Of a DNA stretch of 27,695 bases, positions 21,701-27,695 are shown piece by piece. Under the pieces are notes generated by a model. It did no database searches. It saw only the letters and a list, made by a program, of their open reading frames with translations, and had not been told where the DNA came from. Each line of letters starts with the position of its first letter. Positions within the stretch are counted from its first letter, which is position 1. The stretch is taken from the NCBI GenBank assembly GCA_043381765.1, contig JBHJMP010000987.1, forward strand, positions 1-27,695, written 5' to 3'. The translations under genes were made by a program, and so were the position numbers. The DNA is from Collodictyon triciliatum. Lineage: Eukaryota > CRuMs.

Positions 21701-24431
21701 TCCTATTGCTATTCCTATTTGATTAATAGTGGTAATATTTAGATTTTTAAAGAAAAGCAGAAGCTTGTGGATGAATTTTCATACCTTGAAGAAGAATTGG
21801 ATATGGTTCGCAAGACAATAGTAAGACTGGAGCAAGAGCAGCCTAAGTCCGAACTTTTTTTTTTAATATAAATATAATATTTACATTGAAGACCATTTCT
21901 TTTAACTCTTATGTCTCATGTGTGTATTACAGCGACGGCCAATATGTCACTGATATGTACATACCGAAAAACAAGCATTCTATCTACGTATAGACTTTCT
22001 AAATTTATATCCGCACTTTTAATGTTTGGCTATCATACGTTTGCCCTCAACATAAGAATTTAATATCAATACTTTGTTCCATGTCTAATTAATCAAAGAA
22101 AGCTTTACATAAATGGATTTTCTTTCGTAACTCAATTAGGTTTCAGTCTCCTATGACGGAGGAAAAAGTTTTAATTATGTAAAAGAGATGACCTTCTGTA
22201 GATACTGTGGTGAAAAAGTAATACAAAAAAATGTTACACACATTAAAAAGGTTCTTTGCGCAAATGCAGTGCAATCGATAATTTTTTTTTGGAGTATTTA
22301 GGTGTTCATTTGTGTCCATAGACCAACCGACGATATCACCTTTGGGCTATATAGTTACACTAATGCATCACATATTCGCATTTCACGACCAAAGATTGAC
22401 CTTCTTGCATCTGCATATTTCCACGAACCAGAATATGTAACCGTCCATAATTCTCTTATGATTTCACTCAAGAACAGAGATGAGAAAGCTTGTTCTATCC
22501 ACTAATTTTTTTAAAATAGTATGCTCATAAACATCAACATCAAATTAAAACATAGCACGTCTCATTGCCCAATCATTCTTACTGGCAATTGTATAAAGAG
22601 TATGGTGGTCTCGTCCCACGCCAGGTTTATATTTGAATACATCGCTATAAGCCAATGTGACAGAGTTTCCTCAATCGACAGCAATAGAAACAAAAGAGAC
22701 AAGAAAAAAAAAAGAAGGAAATATGAACGAACAAAAGACCAACCATTATCATATTCAGGTGTATTTTTCATCTTTTATCTCATTTCATCCGTTCCCTTCT
22801 AACCACACAGCCTCGTTCCTTGGGAGTGGAGACTATTAAAGCGATTTTCGAGGAAGTGTTCATCTCAAAGGATAAGAACGAAGAAGGTGACCACCCCATC
22901 GCAGAATTCGGGGTAATGCCATACCTTGAATGAACTTTTTCATTCAACTCAATTAGGTTTCACATCAAAGTCGATAATTTTCTGAATATTTTTATCATCA
23001 TACCGTTGAGTGCTTACTTTTTTCTTCTCACAGAAATATTTTATGGAGTACATACTGGAGAAATATCATGGGGTGGCTGGTGTTTCCTTGACAACCACTT
23101 ACGAAATTTTCCGTGCCATGGACAAATATGTAGAAGATGATATGGTTTGCATAATTCTTTTACGCCTTTTTATTTTCTATATTAAACTGAGCTAAAAGAG
23201 GTCCTTATTTTCGACTATATTCATTCATATTGTAATGTGTGCCATTCCCAGGAAGTTAAGTTCTTTTCTGCACTCTTGAATAGCGAAGTGGACGAATGCT
23301 CATGGAGATATATACTTCTGATCAGAAAATTGATACGTATAATTTACAATACATATTCATTACCCACCTTGAATCGAGTAAACGTAGAAAAAAAAACATT
23401 TATCTCCCTGTAGATTAATAATTATGTCAATATATTTGGTGCTGCTATTACAATCATAAATTACGGTTCATTTCTTTTCACTAGGAGAGTCACAGAACAC
23501 TTTTTCATCGCAAGAAAATATTGTTGAGTTTGCCAGGTAGCTTCATGATATCTAATATTTATGTATATCAAATATTCCGGAAAAGCCCAATTTTCAGTTT
23601 TTTTTTATTCTATTTTTTAGCGATCACTTTACTTTATATCTCTCACATTCATGTTGAGTTCATAATAACCCAAACGATTTTTTTTAGCGTCCTCTATGAT
23701 GAATTCCCAGAGAATTCAGTAGCCGAACTCCGAAGTGAAATCGATTCGTTTGCAACTGGGAAAGTCTCCGACGATGTATCTATTTTACTTTCATTTTCAT
23801 TTATTTATTCATTTATTAATTAGAATATGATTTTTTTGTCACAATATCGACAGCTGAAATTCAGGTCATTCTCAGATGTCTTATGAGGTTGTATTTTATT
23901 GCATGTAAATATGTTAGGTTATTCTTCATTTTTTCATTTCCACAACGATGAGTTTGAAAGACTACAATATCGTGCAGGTTTTTATTACCCGTCCCATTTC
24001 CTTTATTTTTTTTTCTGTCTGTGTTAATCATAATAGTTTCCTAGAAATAATCTTTTTTGTGTTGATAATGAAACCAACAGTCCTAATTTAACAACTTCTG
24101 GTAACCTAGATGCAGAGAAAGCTCGCAGAATACGCTGATAAATCATTATGCGGGAGGTAGAGCTCTACATAGCACAAATATTGTATTTTCGTTCCAAATC
24201 TCACGAGGACATACACTAAGATATTTTCATGGCGCATCTTTTGTCAATAAAAATCTAATTTTAAACCAACTGCATATATAACTGTTGCTTTATTCCTAAA
24301 CAACAGCACTTTGCCACTCGATCTCTTCCTGGTATTTGTACAACAAACACTCCCGACTGTGGTTCGAACCATTGCCATTCGACATTACAAGTGTTCTGAA
24401 CGCAGCACTACTTCAAATATGGTCTCTTTGA
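18730..24431 (+). CDS. Long coiled-coil protein with TSNAXIP1-like N-terminal region (about 23 exons)
   Basis: Exons with consistent phase: 18730-19043, 19368-19519, 19649-19791, 19948-20027, 20141-20248, 20355-20430, 20524-20607, 20847-20922, 21022-21203, 21421-21546, 21743-21846 (weak donor), 21933-21987, 22140-22217, 22302-about 22436, one uncertain exon ending 22757, 22811-22912, 23034-23144, 23252-23336, 23485-23536, 23688-23775, 23854-23864, 24110-24156, 24307-24431 (stop TGA). Domains in order: a basic Ser/Pro-rich leader of about 105 residues; a helical block with YFEVKLRELLQHKNKPGPN, FFDMIYYTDVFLKYHRAIL and KSIEEILPHLGGFQPVA, which resembles the TSNAXIP1 N-terminal domain of ciliary and sperm proteins; a coiled coil (exons 5-11); a C-x2-C segment (FCRYCGEK) followed by SRPKIDLLASAYFHEPEYV; then a helical C-terminal half (KYFMEYILEKYHGVAGVSLT). 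Cilium or flagellum function is inferred. Intron 7 hosts retroposon copy 2. The 22437-22810 segment is the least certain part. Confidence 0.72.
20628..20723 (+). mobile_element. Very short A-tailed retroposon, copy 2, with flanking direct repeats
   Basis: The body at 20646-20703 runs from ACCAAAGCCAACATCCC through CGGTCCTGCACAAA to GGAAGAATAAAAAAA. It matches copy 1 (from 3203) over about 55 nt with a few mismatches and a small gap. It is flanked by TATCTTTCATATATTTAT (20628-20645) and TATCTTTCATATATATTTAT (20704-20723), a direct repeat unrelated to that of copy 1. It lacks the 11 extra 5' bases of copy 1, consistent with 5' truncation. It lies in the sense orientation in the seventh intron of the coiled-coil gene. 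Confidence 0.72.
21643..21720. repeat. CTATTG / CTATTC hexanucleotide repeat in an intron
   Basis: About a dozen units, perfect CTATTG at the left and mixed with CTATTC and CTATAA to the right, in the intron before exon 11 of the coiled-coil gene. The right part seems to be an older, decayed section. Confidence 0.85.
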
Positions 24432-24919
24432 GTCGACTGGCATGTAATTTTTCTCCGTACATGATAACAATTCATTTTTGCATTCTTATTTTGAAGACGT
24501 ACATACCAGTGACTGATATAATATACTTGGTAGTGATTATGTCTTACTTGTCCCTTTCGTCGAATTACTCAAAGAAACTTCGACAGCTAAAGGAAATCAC
24601 CCAGAATATGTAAATATGCGATGAACCGCAATACTCAATAATGTGGCATTAAAAAAAATAAATGCACCCAAATCGCTATTTATACATGCAAAAAAATATG
24701 AATACTTATTCCTGCCCCAAAACACATAAGGAGACACACACTTTGCACAAATCGAAAGGATGGATAACATAATACAAATACCCTCGTTGTTTATATTTAT
24801 TTTACAAGACCAACATAATATAGAGACAGCAAATTAATTTGGCATCAGAAAAAAAGAAAAGAAAAAAGGGGCAAGGTGATGGAAATCTGGATAACCAATG
24901 CACTGGGCGAAGGACAATC
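24432..24919. other. Convergent spacer
   Basis: 3' flanks of the coiled-coil gene (+) and the last gene (-). The plus-strand frame to 24613 overlaps the final exon in another frame. No gene is supported. Confidence 0.55.
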
Positions 24920-27478
24920 TTAAACAGAAGGGCGCTCCATCGCGTTTTCATGTCCAAATGAACTGAGGTGATGCGATACAGAGTTGGGTGGCACGTACGT
25001 TGCTCTGAGAGACGACAATAAACTGAATTTAAATATCGCAATCGCGGGTATAGATGAGGAAATATGAAGACTAATGCATAGATAAAGGGACTTACGGTGG
25101 TGGGCTGCGACTGGATTCTTCATCCTTCCATGGATTCGGACGAGGGGAGAGAACTTTGACGGTCACATTCTTGTTCGGTATTCGCACAAGCTTCTTTCCA
25201 GTCAGACCTGAGATAAACATGTTTAGCAAAAATCAAACAAATGAAAACAGATACCTTGATATGATTAATTCCTCTAAATTATTGTAATGTGATACAAAGA
25301 TTCAGGTTCACCGTGGTTAGGAAGATATTCGACGTTTGGCACAGGACTATCGGGCATCATACGATTTGGCTGAATGATAAGAAAAAAAAGGATAAAAAAC
25401 AGTAAGAAAAGAAAACAGAAAAGGTGATAAAAACAGATTAAGTAAGAGTAGAAACAAAGGAGTTCTATGAGAATGATGTATTTAAGATGCACAAGTATGA
25501 GATAATCTGAAAGAAAACTCTTGCATACTTGATTTCTTGATTCTCCTCTTGTATGTTGCCGGTGTGAACGTAGGGCGTTTCCAGGCAAGTAATCTCCCAC
25601 CAAAGTGAATCCATCGCAGAGTCCATTTTCGATGGTCCCTTTGGGAAATATCTCTCCATATATGTAATCAAAGTACTCCTGTTTGCATTTGACCACATCA
25701 ACCAACCAAACGTGAGCATGCATCAATCTTACATATGTTTGCTTGATATACTAAATTGTATGTCATTCAGGAACGCTTTGGAATTTGGCGTTTTAAACTC
25801 ACAGGGTGGGTGGCTGGATTCATCCTCGATAAGCCAGTATTTCTCGGTGGCTCAAATGTCGTGACCGAGCAGGATGACCCTTAAAAGAATGATTATCTTG
25901 AATATATATTTTGCTGCCGATAATTTAAACACCAATGCGAGGATACCTTGAAGTCTAAGCGACTTATCATTTTCGGGCAGAGTTTTTTGGGGCCTTTGAA
26001 TATATTACTGCGATTAGAGGGAACCCATCCAATATATTCGAAATACGGATAGAGTATTTATGATAAAATATTTTGGGTGAATATTTACGGAGAATTGTTT
26101 ATTTTCGGCATGGTTAGGCTTTCCCGCTGGCTTATTTCATAATCTTGTCTGAGATTGTGTTCTTTGATGCCAACATTACATATAAATGGTTTGAAAAGAG
26201 AAAAAAAAACATAATAAATGGAACATACCAGCATACCAAATTAAAAAGCAGATACGAAAGAAGACACGAAAGCAAAACAAAGGAAGGATAATTCTTCATT
26301 TCGATTGAACATATATAAATTTCTGCACTCACTGGAGTTCAGAGACTTCTTTCCTCCGGAAGTCACCTGCGGCAATAGATCGATAAAATTTTTTTTCAAA
26401 AAAAGCCATAATAAATAAGAAACCAACGAAATAAAAAAAATGGATACACATTAACCTTTGGCGTCGATTTTTCATTGATATCGATCGATGACAGCACCCT
26501 GGCGGGCGAGTTTTGAGGAGGTGATGGCATTCGAACAGGAATGTTGATTTGCTGGAGATGGAGTTTTGTCGACGGTTTCCTAATAATAGCAATATATTTC
26601 CCTAAGGAATGAGAGCATGTACAGTTTTAACGGGAAGACAGCAATTGGTTGAAATAAAATTTACATAGTATATCCAGGAGGCTCTATACCAGCTCTATGC
26701 GGTCGTTCTTCTGCGATTGGAATGTTAATGTCTCTGGCCTGATGCTCAGCTATAGAGTGCGAGTGTTATGGTTGACATTTGCTATATTTCAGAAATCATA
26801 TGAATGAAGATTAAAAAGAGCTCAAAATACTGAAATGTATTCTTACATCTATTCTCCATATACGAGCGGTTCCATGCAGTAAATTTGGATCCTTTTACTT
26901 GGAACGGGACATTCCTAGATTCACTATGTGGGGTTCCGTGGGGTGGGGATGTGTGCGAGGGATGTAAAGAAGATTTCCCCTTCTTTGTGTATTTAATTTT
27001 ATCTAATTAAGTCAAACAACTCGATGTATACATACGCATATTTATTTTGGAAGGGATACAGAGCCCCTATATACTCAGTCAAAGGACACAATTATCATGA
27101 AGAGTATATCTGACTCATAAATTAAACAACAGAGACCATAAAACACCATTGGAATATCCTTTAAATAGACTTTATACTATTTATACTTTTTTTGTATAAA
27201 AAAAAAAAAGGAAGGGAGGGTTGAATACTCACGATGGTCTGCAATCGAACCAGGTCGTGGCTGAAGGAGATATCTGCTGAGGTTTGAACAGAAGGCCGGG
27301 TGAGCTTTGGGAGCGGGCGAAGAGCGAGCAGCTGCAAGTCCGACTGAACAGCGTCGTTTGTTGCTTTGGCCTCCAACTCGGCCTTGCGAATCCGGACCTC
27401 GAGCCGCTGAACGAGTCCAAGATCGGGAGCGGACCGTGGCGAGTAGACGTAGCAGGCTTCAGGCGGGGAGCTTTCCAT
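24920..27478 (-). CDS. Unknown protein with repeated N-(I/V)-x-(I/F/V) motifs (11 exons, possibly a 12th)
   Basis: Exons in transcript order: 27478-27233, 26982-26847, 26749-26665, 26579-26456, 26126-26089, 25993-25947, 25879-25803, 25678-25529, 25369-25312, 25207-25096, 25004-24920; phases 0,1,2,0,2,1,0,0,1,2; 385 residues; stop TAA at 24920-24922. The N-terminal part is charged and helical (LVQRLEVRIRKAELEAKA). Four copies of a short motif follow at intervals: SRNVPFQVKG, RDINIPIAEERP, QINIPVRMPSPP and, late, KNVTVKVLSPRP. The block GFTLVGDYLPGN followed by QHTRGESRN is the most family-like segment, but I cannot name it. It has no membrane span or signal peptide. The start ATG gives MESSPPEACYVYSPRS; the frame is open further upstream. 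Exon 2 could start at 26982 or 26979. A cryptic 34-nt exon at 26366-26333 has good splice sites but breaks the frame. Confidence 0.7.
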
Positions 27479-27695
27479 AACGATTTGCCAAGGACTATGA
27501 CAACATCGGGTCAAGTTGAGCCAAGAAATAGAGAAGAAAAAAGCGAATAAAAGAAAGCAAAAAAGTGTCACCATTCGGCACAAATGGAGATGAAGAAAAA
27601 AAAGAAGAAAAAAAGAAGAAAAAAAGAAGAAAAAAAGAAGAAAAAAAGAAGAAAAAAAGAAGAAAAAAAGAAGAAAAAAAGAAGAAAAAAAGAAG
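27479..27695. other. Upstream flank of the last gene
   Basis: Probable 5' untranslated region and promoter of the minus-strand gene ending in the purine minisatellite at the window edge. No gene is supported. Confidence 0.5.
27591..27695. repeat. GAAGAAAAAAA purine minisatellite (11-bp unit, about 9.5 copies)
   Basis: Nearly perfect 11-base units, purine-only on this strand, run to the window edge and probably continue. It lies about 115 nt upstream of the start codon of the minus-strand gene, so it is pyrimidine-only on the coding strand there. Confidence 0.93.

Noticed and set aside
22521-22802. 93-codon frame in the uncertain part of the coiled-coil gene
   Set aside because: Lys/Arg run and poor composition; a different frame here (ending H-I-Q at 22757) matches the phase of the next exon.
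24311-24613. Plus-strand 100-codon frame starting before the coiled-coil gene's last exon
   Set aside because: The frame that joins the upstream exons by phase is a different one and ends at 24431; this one is a shadow.

Overview
The window is nuclear DNA from an intron-rich, probably flagellated single-celled eukaryote. Introns begin with GT, end with AG, are AT-rich and run from about 75 to 650 nt. Reading frames join across them with matching phases, so I assembled gene models by hand. One gene is a K+-dependent-type H+-translocating pyrophosphatase, a family found in plants and many protists but absent from animals. I cannot name the lineage; nothing here is bacterial.

Layout. 1-292 (-) is a LINE-type reverse transcriptase fragment cut off by the window edge. 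1395-2494 (+) is a three-exon gene for a SAM-domain protein with a hydrophobic membrane segment. 3910-5842 (-) and 6587-9146 (-) are two tandem, diverged paralogues with the same intron positions and phases; their fold resembles the DUF2207 ectodomain. 10478 to about 13724 (+) is the pyrophosphatase, whose big GC-rich exon stands out from AT-rich surroundings. 14468-16714 (+) is a three-exon, low-complexity protein of unknown role, with a 92-nt T run in its first intron. 17124-17955 (-) is a five-exon gene for a 92-residue protein. 18173-18245 (-) is tRNA-Met(CAU). 18730-24431 (+) is a gene of about 23 exons for a coiled-coil protein with a TSNAXIP1-like N-terminal region. 24920-27478 (-) is an eleven- or twelve-exon gene with a repeated N-(I/V)-x-(I/F/V) motif.

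How they fit together. There is no operon logic. Neighbouring genes are convergent (SAM gene with paralogue B, the 14468 gene with the 92-residue gene, the coiled-coil gene with the last gene) or divergent (paralogue A with the pyrophosphatase, the tRNA with the coiled-coil gene). A cilium or flagellum role for the coiled-coil gene is inferred only from its TSNAXIP1-like N terminus.

The most unusual observation is a very short A-tailed repeat of about 55-70 nt. It occurs twice, at about 3192-3262 and 20646-20703, and each copy is flanked by its own direct repeat, as expected for a tiny retroposon moved by LINE machinery.
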